Shown piece by piece: positions 8,651 to 16,639 of a DNA stretch of 64,000 bases; within the stretch, counting starts at the first letter, position 1; every line of letters begins with the position of its first letter. The DNA is taken from assembly GCA_030535395.1 (NCBI GenBank), contig JAUNLK010000008.1:17932-81931 (forward strand). Direction: 5' to 3'. The notes beneath the pieces were generated by a model that worked only from the letters and a program-made list of their open reading frames with translations, did no database searches and was not told the DNA's origin. Position numbers and translations under genes: made by a program. This stretch comes from Tissierellia bacterium (GTDB lineage Bacteria > Bacillota > Clostridia > Tissierellales > Peptoniphilaceae).

Positions 8651-9136
8651 ATGGCAGATATGAATGGTGGCGCTTTGCTGGAACTGTTGTCTGAAAATGA
8701 AAAAGAAGTGGGCAATCTCTACAGAGATATTGCAAAGCGCGTCTCCATTGGGGAACGTTTCTTTGAACTGTTGGCGGAAGATGAAGACCATCACCACGAA
8801 ATGTACAAAAAATTGGCCGCAAACCTGAAAGAGGAAGGCTACTGGAAAGTGGACGAGGAGCAACTGGCCTACTTCCAGCTCCGCCTGGACCGCACCCTCC
8901 TGGCCCGCCCCAAGGAACTCCAGGATCAGGGCAAAAAAGTACGGGACAAATTGGCCGCCTTCGAACTGGCCGAGCGCATTGAGCGGGAAACCGTGGAAAT
9001 CGTTCGGGAAATCCGGGACATGGCCCCCGATTTCGTACCCAAGGAACTGGCCGCCATTGAAAAAGAAGAGAAGGGACACCTTCAAAAAGTCATGGAGCAC
9101 ATTCGCGGCTTCCACATGACCGGCCTCGGCCTCTAA
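8651..9136 (+). CDS. Ferritin-like diiron protein (rubrerythrin-related)
   Basis: This 161-residue protein is almost entirely helical and reads as a four-helix ferritin-like bundle. Candidate iron ligands are E16 or E18 in the first helix, the cluster EDEDHHHEMY near residues 42-51, E110-E113 in the third helix and EKEEKGHLQKVMEH near residues 136-149. It has no C-terminal rubredoxin domain (no CxxC pairs), so it is not a classical rubrerythrin. Such proteins store iron or detoxify peroxide in anaerobes. GAGGAGG precedes the ATG. It stands alone between tRNA-Pro and a terminator. The exact subfamily is uncertain. Confidence 0.7.
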   Translation: MADMNGGALLELLSENEKEVGNLYRDIAKRVSIGERFFELLAEDEDHHHEMYKKLAANLKEEGYWKVDEEQLAYFQLRLDRTLLARPKELQDQGKKVRDKLAAFELAERIERETVEIVREIRDMAPDFVPKELAAIEKEEKGHLQKVMEHIRGFHMTGLGL

Positions 9137-9171
9137 AAAGCTGAGCCCCATAGCAAAAGTGTGCAAGAAAA

Positions 9172-9195
9172 GAGCGCCCCAGGGGCGCTCTTTTT
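9172..9195 (+). terminator. Terminator after the ferritin-like gene
   Basis: GAGCGCCCC and GGGGCGCTC form a near-perfect palindrome with a minimal loop, followed by TTTTT. It lies 36 bases after the stop codon. Confidence 0.8.
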
Positions 9196-9282
9196 GTGCT
9201 CCCGCCACGCCCTAGGCATCAGCCCCAGAGAGCCTGAGATCCAGAGACCGAAAAGATACAGCCTCAGCACCAGACACGGAAT

Positions 9283-9320
9283 CAAAAAAGGGCACGGAGA
9301 ACTGAATCTCCGTGCCTTTT
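9283..9320. terminator. Bidirectional terminator
   Basis: A 10-bp stem, GGCACGGAGA with TCTCCGTGCC, encloses a six-base loop. It has six A residues on the left and TTTT on the right, so it could act in both directions. It is the second of three hairpins between two convergent genes. Confidence 0.65.
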
Positions 9321-9342
9321 CAGATTGGGGCTTTTATTCCAA

Positions 9343-9377
9343 AATAAAAAGCGCCCCTGGGGCGCTCTTTTTTTATG
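9343..9377. terminator. Terminator of the ferredoxin gene (bidirectional)
   Basis: AGCGCCCC and GGGGCGCT pair next to each other, with an A-run on the left and seven T residues on the right. On the minus strand it lies 2 bases after the ferredoxin stop codon. Its stem core repeats that of the terminator at 9172. Confidence 0.75.
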
Positions 9378-9378
9378 C

Positions 9379-9546
9379 TTATTCGGGACGTGCAGCTCCG
9401 GTGGGGCAAACGCCAGCGCAGGAACCACAGTCGATGCAGGCATTGGCATCGATTTCGTAGATGGTGCCTTCGGTAATGCAGTCAACGGGGCATTCGGGTT
9501 TGCAAGCACCGCAAGCGATGCAGTCATCGGTAATAATGTGAGCCAT
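9379..9546 (-). CDS. 2[4Fe-4S] ferredoxin
   Basis: This 55-residue protein is a classical clostridial ferredoxin with two CxxCxxCxxxCP motifs, at residues 9-20 (CIACGACKPECP) and 37-48 (CIDCGSCAGVCP). Each motif gives three ligands to one cluster and the last to the other. An extra cysteine is at residue 23. It carries low-potential electrons, for example from the 2-oxoacid:ferredoxin oxidoreductase at the right end of the window. The start is the ATG at 9546 behind AGGAGG. It has its own promoter and terminator. Confidence 0.95.
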   Translation of the reverse strand: MAHIITDDCIACGACKPECPVDCITEGTIYEIDANACIDCGSCAGVCPTGAARPE

Positions 9547-9606
9547 AAGTACCTCCTATAATTATGCGGTATGTAAAAGGTTCCGCAGAGTGATCTCCTC
9601 TTTTTC

Positions 9607-9634
9607 ATTATAGCACGGGACCTTGTATTTTCAA
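9607..9634 (-). promoter_or_regulatory. Promoter of the ferredoxin gene
   Basis: On the minus strand TTGAAA (9629-9634) and a perfect TATAAT (9607-9612) are 16 bases apart. The start site would give a leader of about 55 bases. Confidence 0.75.
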
Positions 9635-9706
9635 CTTTTTTTAGTTTGTGGCTTAAAAATTATCCCCTGGGAATTCTGTAGTTTTTACAATGGATTTTGG
9701 CCCTCC

Positions 9707-10528
9707 CTATGCCAAAACTCCGGTGAGGGTCAAAATTCCCAGGAGGATCCCCAGGCCAATTCGGTAGATGCCGAAGACCTGAAAGTCGTGGGCCTTGATA
9801 TAGCCCATGAATTTTTTGATGACGATGACGGCCACCACAAAGCCCACCAGTCCCCCAATGAAGATGTAGCCCCACTGGAGGGCGGTGAAGGCCGTCCCAT
9901 TTTTTACCATTTTCAGGAGGAAGGCCCCGAACATGGTGGGAATGGCCAGGTAGAAGGAAAATTCTGCCGCCGCCGGCCGGGACAGGCCCAAGAGGAGGGC
10001 CCCCATAATGGTGGCCGCTGAGCGGCTGGTCCCCGGCACCATGGCCAGGACCTGGAAGCAGCCAATGAGCAGGGCCGTTTGGATGGGCAGCTCGTCCACC
10101 GTTTCCACCCGGGCGGGTCCCCGGCGGCCTCGCTCCAGGAGGATGATGATGATCCCCCAGACAATGAGGGTCACCATGACCACCGTGGTGGAGAAGAGGT
10201 GGGCGTCGATCCAATCGTCCAGGAGGAGTCCAAAGACCACGGAGGGGAGCACCCCCACCAGGACCTTAAACCAGAGGGTGAAGGTGCGCCTCCGGTGTCT
10301 CATCCCCTCCCGGCCCCTGCCCCTGAAGGGCCAGAGTTTGTGCCAGTAGAGGACCACCACCGCCAGGATGGGCCCCAGCTGTATGCAGACGTCGAAGACA
10401 TTTTGGAAGGCCTCGGGTCTCAGGGGCAGTAGCTCGTGGGCGATGATTAAGTGACCGGTGGAGGAGATGGGAAGGAACTCGGTGATTCCCTCAATGATCC
10501 CCAGTAGTAGTACCTTGATAAGATCCAT
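9707..10528 (-). CDS. uppP: Undecaprenyl-diphosphate phosphatase
   Basis: The 273-residue membrane protein is the BacA/UppP enzyme, which removes a phosphate from undecaprenyl diphosphate to recycle the lipid carrier of peptidoglycan synthesis. The two catalytic motifs are present: EGITEFLPISSTGH at residues 13-26 and PGTSRSAATI at about residues 165-174. Seven or eight hydrophobic segments are visible. TAGGAG precedes the ATG. It is 8 bases downstream of dnaB on the same strand and may be cotranscribed with it. Confidence 0.95.
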   Translation of the reverse strand: MDLIKVLLLGIIEGITEFLPISSTGHLIIAHELLPLRPEAFQNVFDVCIQLGPILAVVVLYWHKLWPFRGRGREGMRHRRRTFTLWFKVLVGVLPSVVFGLLLDDWIDAHLFSTTVVMVTLIVWGIIIILLERGRRGPARVETVDELPIQTALLIGCFQVLAMVPGTSRSAATIMGALLLGLSRPAAAEFSFYLAIPTMFGAFLLKMVKNGTAFTALQWGYIFIGGLVGFVVAVIVIKKFMGYIKAHDFQVFGIYRIGLGILLGILTLTGVLA

Positions 10529-10536
10529 AGAGACTC

Positions 10537-11865
10537 CTAACTCCGCTGCAAGTTGACAAATTTGGTAAATTCCTTCTTAAACATGAGTTCCACTGTGCCC
10601 GTGGGGCCGTTTCTGTGCTTGGCGATAATCACTTCCCCGATATTTTGCTTTTCAGACTCGGGATTGTAGTACTCGTCCCGGTAGAGGAAGAGGACGATGT
10701 CGGCGTCCTGCTCTATGGCCCCGGATTCCCTCAGGTCCGAGAGGACGGGGCGGTGGTCCGCCCTCAGCTCCGGCGCCCGGGACAGCTGAGAGAGGGCCAC
10801 CAGGGGCACTTCCAGCTCCTTTGCCACTCCCTTGAGGGCCCGGGAGATGGCGGAGATCTCCTGCTGCCTGGACTCCACCCGGCCGGACATTTCCATGAGC
10901 TGGAGATAGTCCACCACAATGAGGTCCAGACCGCTCTCCGCCTTCATTCTCCGGCACTTGGCCTTGAGTTCCAAGGGGCTGATGCCGGGGGTGTCGTCAA
11001 TGCGAATATTGAGCTGGTTGATGAGGGTCATGGTCTCCAGAATCTTCCGCCACTCATCGGCAGTGAGCTCCCCGGAGATGATCTTCATGAGGTCCACATG
11101 GCAGATGGAGGAGATGATCCGCTGGGAGAGCTGCTGCTTGCTCATTTCCAGGGAGAAGACGGCCACGTGGGCCCCGGCCTTTTGGGCGGCATTGGTGGCG
11201 ATGTTCACCATGAGGGCGGTCTTTCCCATGGAGGGCCGGGCCGCCAACAGCACCAGGTCGGACTTTTGGAGGCCCGAGAGCTTCCGGTCCACATCCACAA
11301 AGCCCGTGGTGAGGCCGGTGAGGCCCCCGGGGTTTTTCCCCCGCTCATTCATCCCCGCCAGAGTCTCCATCATGGGCACATTGAGGGGCACCAGCCCATT
11401 TCTCACATTGCCCTGGGTGATGTCGAAGATGCGCTTTTCCGCCTGCTCAATGATAAAGGAGACGTTATTGGCGTCGGAGTAGCTCTCCTCCACGATGGCG
11501 TCTCCTGCCAGGATCAGTCTCCTGAGGGTGGCCTTCTCCCGAATGATCCGGGCGTAGGCCTCGGTATTGGAGAGGACCGCCGAGCCCAGGGTGAGGCCCG
11601 AGACATAGCTGCGGCCCCCCACCTCCTCCAGCTTTTTTTGCTTGGCCAGGAGAGTGGTCACCGTAATGAGATCCGCCGGTTCGTTGCCATTGTACAGCTC
11701 CAAAATGGCCCGGAAGATGAGGCGGTGGGCATCGAAGTAGAAGTCCTCCTCGTTTAAGAGCTCCACGGCCACGGTAACGGACTCTTTGGTCTTGAGCATG
11801 GCCCCCAGAAGGGAGGCCTCGGCCTCCTCAGAGTGGGGGGCAATGCGCCCCTGGGGCAGTTCCAT
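10537..11865 (-). CDS. dnaB: Replicative DNA helicase DnaB
   Basis: The 442-residue protein has the N-terminal primase-interaction domain (PQGRIAPHSEEAEASLLGAM) and a RecA-like helicase core. The core contains Walker A in AARPSMGKTALMVNIA near residues 207-222, and the IVVDYLQLM Walker B region. The SQLSRAPE and LRESGAIEQDADIVLFLYRDE segments are also typical. It unwinds DNA at the replication fork. Its ATG overlaps the rplI stop by one base, so the two are translationally coupled. Confidence 0.97.
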   Translation of the reverse strand: MELPQGRIAPHSEEAEASLLGAMLKTKESVTVAVELLNEEDFYFDAHRLIFRAILELYNGNEPADLITVTTLLAKQKKLEEVGGRSYVSGLTLGSAVLSNTEAYARIIREKATLRRLILAGDAIVEESYSDANNVSFIIEQAEKRIFDITQGNVRNGLVPLNVPMMETLAGMNERGKNPGGLTGLTTGFVDVDRKLSGLQKSDLVLLAARPSMGKTALMVNIATNAAQKAGAHVAVFSLEMSKQQLSQRIISSICHVDLMKIISGELTADEWRKILETMTLINQLNIRIDDTPGISPLELKAKCRRMKAESGLDLIVVDYLQLMEMSGRVESRQQEISAISRALKGVAKELEVPLVALSQLSRAPELRADHRPVLSDLRESGAIEQDADIVLFLYRDEYYNPESEKQNIGEVIIAKHRNGPTGTVELMFKKEFTKFVNLQRS

Positions 11866-12311
11866 TATTCAGCTTCCACCGAAACTTTGAGCTGAGCCAC
11901 CACTTCGGGGTGGAGCTTCACCACCACGGTGCGGCTGCCGGTGGTCTTGATGTTTTCGGAGAGGTCGATTTTTTTCTTGTCCAATTTTTTCCCCATTTGG
12001 GCCTCAATGGCCTTGGCGATGTCCTGATTGGTAATGGCGCCGAAGAGTCTGCCACCTTCGCCCCCCTTGGCCTTGAGGGTGACTTCCTTGCTCTCCAAAA
12101 GGGTCTGAAGCTCTTGTGCTTCTTCCAGGCGAGCGGCCTCATTGGCCTCCTCTTGGGCCTTCTGCTCTTTCCAGCTCTTCATATTTTCTTCATTGGCTTC
12201 CACTGCCATTTTCCGGGGGAAGAGGTAGTTTCTGGCATAGCCCGCCTTGGCATCCACCAGGTCTCCAGCTTTCCCCATTTTTTCCACGTCTTTCAAGAGA
12301 ATGATTTTCAT
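11865..12311 (-). CDS. rplI: 50S ribosomal protein bL9
   Basis: A 148-residue bL9 with the N-terminal rRNA-binding segment MKIILLKDVEKMGKAGDLVD and AGYARNYLFPRKMA, a long connecting helix, and a C-terminal domain including GEGGRLFGAITNQDIA. It lies between gdpP and dnaB, as in Bacillus. AAAGGAG precedes the ATG. Confidence 0.97.
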   Translation of the reverse strand: MKIILLKDVEKMGKAGDLVDAKAGYARNYLFPRKMAVEANEENMKSWKEQKAQEEANEAARLEEAQELQTLLESKEVTLKAKGGEGGRLFGAITNQDIAKAIEAQMGKKLDKKKIDLSENIKTTGSRTVVVKLHPEVVAQLKVSVEAE

Positions 12312-12314
12312 GAT

Positions 12315-14300
12315 TTACTCCTTTTTCATTTCCTCGTCCATGTAGTCTTGGATGGCGGCCTTGAGGGCCTCCTCCGCCTCGTCCATGGATACACCCACCA
12401 TTTGGGTGGCGGCCATATTCAAGTGGCCCCCGCCCCCAAGTTTTTCCAAAATAAGCTGCACGGAGATGTCTCCGTAGCTCCGCCCCGAGATGTGAACCTT
12501 CCCGTCCCTCTGGGTGAGGACGAAGGAGGCCTTGACCCCGTGAATCTCCAAAAGGGAGTCCGCCGCCTGGGCGGAGATGAGGACCGCATGGGGCCCCTCC
12601 TCCTCGAAGCGGGAGATGGCAATCATCCCGTGGAGAATCTGGGCCCTGTGAACCACCTCCGCCCGGTTGACAATGGTCTGATAGTCGTCCTCAAAGAGCT
12701 TGCGGACCTTGCTCATATCGGCCCCGGCCCTTCTCAGGGTGGCCGCCGCCTCAAAGGTGCGGACCCCGGTGCGGAAGGTGAAGTTCTTGGTGTCCACCAC
12801 AATGCCGCTCATGAGGGCATCGGACTCAAAGGGGGTCAGATGGGTGTCGTCCCCCATGTAGGTGATCATCTCCGTCACCAGTTCACTGGTGGAGGAGGCG
12901 TAGGGCTCCACATAGCTCAGGGTGAGATTCTCCACAAACTCCTTCCCCCGGCGGTGGTGGTCCACCACCACAATATTGTTGAAAAACTCCATCACCGAGG
13001 GGTCGTCGGTAAAGGAGGGCTTGTGGTTGTCCACCAGGATGAGGAGGTCGCCGGTGCCAATGAGCTCCTTGGCCCGGCTGCCGGTGATGATTTGGCCGTA
13101 GCGCTCCGGGGCCTCCTCCTTCATCCGCTTGAGGAGCATTTCAATGGAGGGATTGGCATCCTCCAAAATGAGAAAGCCCTTCACTCCCCTGTTTTCAATG
13201 GCCCTCAGCATGCCAATGGCAGAGCCCAAGGAGTCCATATCGGGATTGGCGTGACCCATGACGAAGACGCCGTCGGACTTGTCGATGAGCTGGCGGAGGG
13301 CAATGCCCAAAACCCGGGCCTTGACCTTGTTCTGCTTTTCCACGGCCTTGGACTTTCCGCCAAAGTACTCGTAGGTATCGTCCCGGAAGACCACCGCCTG
13401 GTCCCCCCCTCGGGCCAGGGCCACGTCCAGACAACTGTCCGCCTCCCCATAGGCCTCCAGGGGGGTGAGGCCCCCTCGGCTGACCCCAATGGAGAGGGTG
13501 AGGGACATGGTGTTGCCATTGTCGATGTCCCGCACTTCATCCAGAAGGTCGAAGCGCTGGGCGTAGATCTCATCCAGCTGATACTCCTCAATGACCACCA
13601 GATACTTGTCCTCCTGGTACTTTCGCACCAGGGCGTCCCGCTTCTGGAAGTACTGAATGATCACATGGTCCAGATCCGCCTGAACCAGGGGCTTGGACTG
13701 GGAGGGGGTGGCGTCCATGACCTCCTCGTAGTTGTCCACCTCGGTGATCATCACATAGCCCCGCTTCTTTTGGTGGAAGTCCAGCAGGCTCTTGTACTCC
13801 TCATTGCTGACGAAGTAGTGGAGCCTGAGGCCCCGGCTGCGGCTGTCGTCGTCCCCCAAGGTCACGGAGGTGTAGGCCAGGTAGGAGGAGTCGCCGATGG
13901 TAATTTCAGAGGGCGTATCCTCCTTGGCCTCCTCCAGGTGGGGGAGAATTTCCCCCAGGCTCTTGCCCATCATGGTGTCGCTGTCGAAGAGCTTGAGGAA
14001 CTGGGCATTGTACCAGAGAATCTCCAGGGATTCATCGGTGACCACCAGGGGGAAGGGCATGCTGAAAATGGCATGCTCCGTGAGCTTGTTGAAGTCCCGG
14101 TGGAGATCCCGGATGTGCCGCTCCAAAACCACATTCTGACTCTTCACATGGGACATGGAGTAGTACACCAGGGGCAGACAGGCCAAAAGTGCCAACAGCC
14201 CCAGAACTCTGGAGTACCAGAAGAGGAGCACCACCAAAATGCCTATGAAGATGAGATAGATTTGATAGTCCCTGAGGGAGAATTTTTTTGGCTTTGACAT
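12315..14300 (-). CDS. gdpP: Cyclic-di-AMP phosphodiesterase GdpP
   Basis: The 661-residue protein has the GdpP (YybT) layout: two membrane segments (about residues 13-50), a PAS-like domain, a degenerate GGDEF domain (about 170-300), then DHH and DHHA1 domains. Metal-binding motifs are visible: GHANPDMDSLGSA near residue 345, VVVDHHRRG near 450 and GGGGHLNMAA near the C-terminus. It hydrolyses c-di-AMP to control potassium, osmotic and cell-wall homeostasis. The start is the ATG at 14300, which shares a base with the stop of yybS and has AGGAGA before it. Confidence 0.93.
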   Translation of the reverse strand: MSKPKKFSLRDYQIYLIFIGILVVLLFWYSRVLGLLALLACLPLVYYSMSHVKSQNVVLERHIRDLHRDFNKLTEHAIFSMPFPLVVTDESLEILWYNAQFLKLFDSDTMMGKSLGEILPHLEEAKEDTPSEITIGDSSYLAYTSVTLGDDDSRSRGLRLHYFVSNEEYKSLLDFHQKKRGYVMITEVDNYEEVMDATPSQSKPLVQADLDHVIIQYFQKRDALVRKYQEDKYLVVIEEYQLDEIYAQRFDLLDEVRDIDNGNTMSLTLSIGVSRGGLTPLEAYGEADSCLDVALARGGDQAVVFRDDTYEYFGGKSKAVEKQNKVKARVLGIALRQLIDKSDGVFVMGHANPDMDSLGSAIGMLRAIENRGVKGFLILEDANPSIEMLLKRMKEEAPERYGQIITGSRAKELIGTGDLLILVDNHKPSFTDDPSVMEFFNNIVVVDHHRRGKEFVENLTLSYVEPYASSTSELVTEMITYMGDDTHLTPFESDALMSGIVVDTKNFTFRTGVRTFEAAATLRRAGADMSKVRKLFEDDYQTIVNRAEVVHRAQILHGMIAISRFEEEGPHAVLISAQAADSLLEIHGVKASFVLTQRDGKVHISGRSYGDISVQLILEKLGGGGHLNMAATQMVGVSMDEAEEALKAAIQDYMDEEMKKE

Positions 14301-15214
14301 CACATTCTCCTAATCCTTCTCCGGAGGGGGAAGACCACTTCAATGAGTCCCAGGAAGGTCACCACAATTTGCACCCCGGGCATCATGAGCAAAAAGATCA
14401 GCAGCACAGTCCTGAGCCAGGAGCTGGAGAGGAAACCTATGAGGAAAAAATCCAGCACCGAGAGGCCCTGAAAGAAGAGGACCCCCGTGAGGATGACCAT
14501 GCCATTGGCGGCCAAAAGGGAGATGGGCTCCCCCATCTGTTCCCCCAGAAGATAGAGGACCGCCACCAAAAGGAGGCTGAAGCCCGTAATGCCCCGAGGG
14601 AGGCTCATGAGGGGGAAGGGATTGGGCTGGCGAATGATCACGCCCCTTAAAAACATCCTCCGGCCGGTCATGGCAAAGCTGGTGTAGGAGATGAGGAGGC
14701 TAAAGAGAACTGCCGCCGCAGGCAGCAGGCTCAGGCTCTGATCGGCCCACTGGGAGAGGCTGAAGCCCAAATTCCCGGGAATGAGCCCCTCCTCCACCAT
14801 GGACTCCTCCACTGCCATGAGCTCCCGCACAAAGGCCCCGGACTGAATCTCCGCCAAAAAGCCCGTGGTGTAGGCGGCAACGGCCATGGCAATCACCGTA
14901 ATGAGGGCTGCCATCCAAATGGTGGTGTCCACGGGAAGCTCCCTGCGAATGGCATAGTCCAAAGTGAGAATGAGGGGGCCAAAGAGGGTGAAGATCAAAA
15001 GTCCCGCCACTGGGGTGACCAGTAGGCCCATGGACAGGCACACCGCCCCGAAGATGGCCAGGGGGATGATGGGCCCGTCGGTCCTGGAAGTGGTGAGGAA
15101 GGGGGCGGGGAGAAATAAATACAGGAAGGGAAAGATCATCCCTCCAAAGGATAAAAATAAGGCCTGCAGAAAGAGAAAGACCAGCTGCATGCCATCGGAA
15201 TTTTTTAGTTTCAA
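14300..15214 (-). CDS. yybS: YybS-family (DUF2232) membrane protein
   Basis: The 304-residue protein has about eight hydrophobic segments and matches the DUF2232/YybS family by position directly upstream of gdpP and rplI, and by topology. Its function is unknown; a link to membrane or c-di-AMP physiology is only inferred from the neighbours. The start is a TTG at 15214, supported by GAGGTGAT just upstream. The stop overlaps the start of gdpP by one base. Confidence 0.75.
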   Translation of the reverse strand: MKLKNSDGMQLVFLFLQALFLSFGGMIFPFLYLFLPAPFLTTSRTDGPIIPLAIFGAVCLSMGLLVTPVAGLLIFTLFGPLILTLDYAIRRELPVDTTIWMAALITVIAMAVAAYTTGFLAEIQSGAFVRELMAVEESMVEEGLIPGNLGFSLSQWADQSLSLLPAAAVLFSLLISYTSFAMTGRRMFLRGVIIRQPNPFPLMSLPRGITGFSLLLVAVLYLLGEQMGEPISLLAANGMVILTGVLFFQGLSVLDFFLIGFLSSSWLRTVLLIFLLMMPGVQIVVTFLGLIEVVFPLRRRIRRM

Positions 15215-15404
15215 GGTATCACCTCATTTCATTCAGTGTATCACATTCCCCCCAAAGTTCACCACGACCCCGGAAGAAAAAAGCCCTGAGAGGGCCAGAG
15301 GCCACTGCCCGGGGGGAGAAATCGGGGGCGGGGGGAAGTTTCAAAGTCACCTGAAGATCCCGTGGGAATCTTGTTATTGATACCCGATTTGGCTGAGAAT
15401 ATGT

Positions 15405-15428
15405 AAAAAAAGAGGCCCCGAGGGCCTC
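15405..15428 (-). terminator. Terminator of the rpsF-ssb-rpsR operon
   Basis: On the minus strand GAGGCCC and GGGCCTC pair around TCG and are followed by seven T residues. It lies 9 bases after the rpsR stop codon and separates this operon from yybS. Confidence 0.85.
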
Positions 15429-15436
15429 TCTATGGA

Positions 15437-15661
15437 TTAATCAGCGCTGTAGGGCAGCAGTGCCACTTGACGGCCGCGCTTGATTGCCGTGGTGATCTTC
15501 CGCTGGTGCTTGGCGCAGGCGCCGGTGACACGACGGGGAAGGATCTTTCCGCGGTCGGAGATAAATTTCTTCATGGTCTGTGTGTCTTTATAGTCGATTT
15601 TCTTGTCTTTGTCTTGACAGTAAATGCAGACTTTCTTGCGAGAACGGTATCTCTTTTGCAT
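15437..15661 (-). CDS. rpsR: 30S ribosomal protein bS18 (zinc-binding form)
   Basis: A 74-residue bS18. The N-terminal CIYC pair with a later cysteine and histidine (GACAKHQRK) suggests the zinc-containing form. [19 protein letters not shown] is the family signature. The ATG at 15661 is preferred to an in-frame GTG three codons upstream because AAAGGGG lies eight bases before it. bS18 pairs with bS6 in the ribosome platform. Confidence 0.95.
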   Translation of the reverse strand: MQKRYRSRKKVCIYCQDKDKKIDYKDTQTMKKFISDRGKILPRRVTGACAKHQRKITTAIKRGRQVALLPYSAD

Positions 15662-15678
15662 TTTTTGCACCCCTTTCG

Positions 15679-16182
15679 TCAGAATGGGATATCCTCGTTG
15701 TCGATGGGATAGTATCCCTCGTCATCGGTCTTGGGACCGAAGCCCGAGTCCTTTTTATAGGCATTGTTGGTGGGCGGCGCCTGATAGCCAAAGTTTTGGC
15801 CACCGCCGCCGAAGTTTTGATTCGGACCACTGTTTGCGGGATTTTCCGATGCACTGTCTACAAAGTGAACTCGATTGACGATGATGTCGGTGGTGTACAC
15901 CCGCTCGCCATTTCTCTCATAGCTACCGGTGCTGATTCTCCCCTCCAGGGCAATGCGGCTGCCCTTGTGGAAGTACTTGCTCAGCATTTCTGCAGTTTGG
16001 CCAAAGGCCTTTACCCCGATGAAATCTGCCGTGGGCTGTCCGGCTGCCTGGGCCTGTTGCCGCTTTTCACGGCTCATGCCTCGGTCCACTGCCACGGTTA
16101 CAAAGGTATTGGGGGTTCCGCTCTGGGAGTAGCGAAGTTCTGGGTCTCGGGTGAGTCTTCCGTACAGTACAACAACGTTCAT
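15679..16182 (-). CDS. ssb: Single-stranded DNA-binding protein
   Basis: The 167-residue SSB has the OB fold in the first 110 residues ([45 protein letters not shown]), a Gly/Asn-rich linker and an acidic tip ending DNEDIPF. The tip recruits replication and repair proteins. It lies between rpsF and rpsR, the standard arrangement. Confidence 0.97.
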   Translation of the reverse strand: MNVVVLYGRLTRDPELRYSQSGTPNTFVTVAVDRGMSREKRQQAQAAGQPTADFIGVKAFGQTAEMLSKYFHKGSRIALEGRISTGSYERNGERVYTTDIIVNRVHFVDSASENPANSGPNQNFGGGGQNFGYQAPPTNNAYKKDSGFGPKTDDEGYYPIDNEDIPF

Positions 16183-16205
16183 GATATCACCGTTTCCTTT
16201 TGTTG

Positions 16206-16490
16206 TTATTCGTCCATGCGAACGACCATATGTCTCATGACGGTATCCAGAATCTTAGCTACACGGTCGAATTCCTTGATGTTTTGAGGATCGTTTTCGA
16301 ATTCGATGAGGGTGTAGTAAGCATCCTTGTGGTACTCGATTTCGTAAGCCAGCTTTCTGAGGCCCCAGTCATCTACATTTTGGATGGTGCCACCTGCTTC
16401 CAAGATCTTCTTCAGACGATCCATTTGCTCGGCACGCTTTTCTTCTTCCGAATTGGGATATTGCATGATGATAACTTCGTACTTGTTCAT
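16206..16490 (-). CDS. rpsF: 30S ribosomal protein bS6
   Basis: A 94-residue bS6 with MNKYEVIIMQYPN at the N-terminus and the RKLAYEIEYHKDAYYTLIEF strand region. It is the first gene of rpsF-ssb-rpsR. AAGGAGG precedes the ATG and appears able to pair with an upstream leader segment, so it is likely autoregulated (see the leader entry). Confidence 0.97.
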   Translation of the reverse strand: MNKYEVIIMQYPNSEEEKRAEQMDRLKKILEAGGTIQNVDDWGLRKLAYEIEYHKDAYYTLIEFENDPQNIKEFDRVAKILDTVMRHMVVRMDE

Positions 16491-16499
16491 TGTTCACCT

Positions 16500-16540
16500 C
16501 CTTGTGGACTATCGGCCCTTTGACGGAGCAAAGGGCAAGG
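16500..16540 (-). promoter_or_regulatory. rpsF leader, S6:S18-type RNA element (candidate)
   Basis: On the minus strand an 8-bp hairpin, GCCCTTTG with CAAAGGGC, encloses the loop CTCCGT (16515-16536) and is followed by CCGATAG. An outer helix of CCTTG (16536-16540) with CAAGG (16500-16504) would close the element and cover part of the rpsF ribosome binding site. The known S6:S18 mRNA element of rpsF operons has a stem-loop with CCG signatures and imitates the 16S rRNA site. Position, CCG boxes and site occlusion fit; the family match was not computed. Confidence 0.6.
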
Positions 16541-16554
16541 ATATCAGCTGAATA

Positions 16555-16583
16555 ATTATACATAAGGGGGCAAATCTTGTCAA
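16555..16583 (-). promoter_or_regulatory. Promoter of rpsF-ssb-rpsR (perfect consensus)
   Basis: On the minus strand TTGACA (16578-16583) and TATAAT (16555-16560) are both perfect and 17 bases apart. Transcription would start near 16548, just before the leader hairpin. Confidence 0.9.
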
Positions 16584-16639
16584 ATCTTTCCCCGATTTTT
16601 GTGCTAAGATCATCTGGAAAGATCATTGAGGAGGATGAG

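Noticed and set aside
11910..14297. Long plus-strand open frame of 795 codons opposite gdpP
   Set aside because: It is the antisense shadow of a well-supported gene in GC-rich DNA, is low-complexity in Gly, His, Leu and Val, and has no family resemblance.
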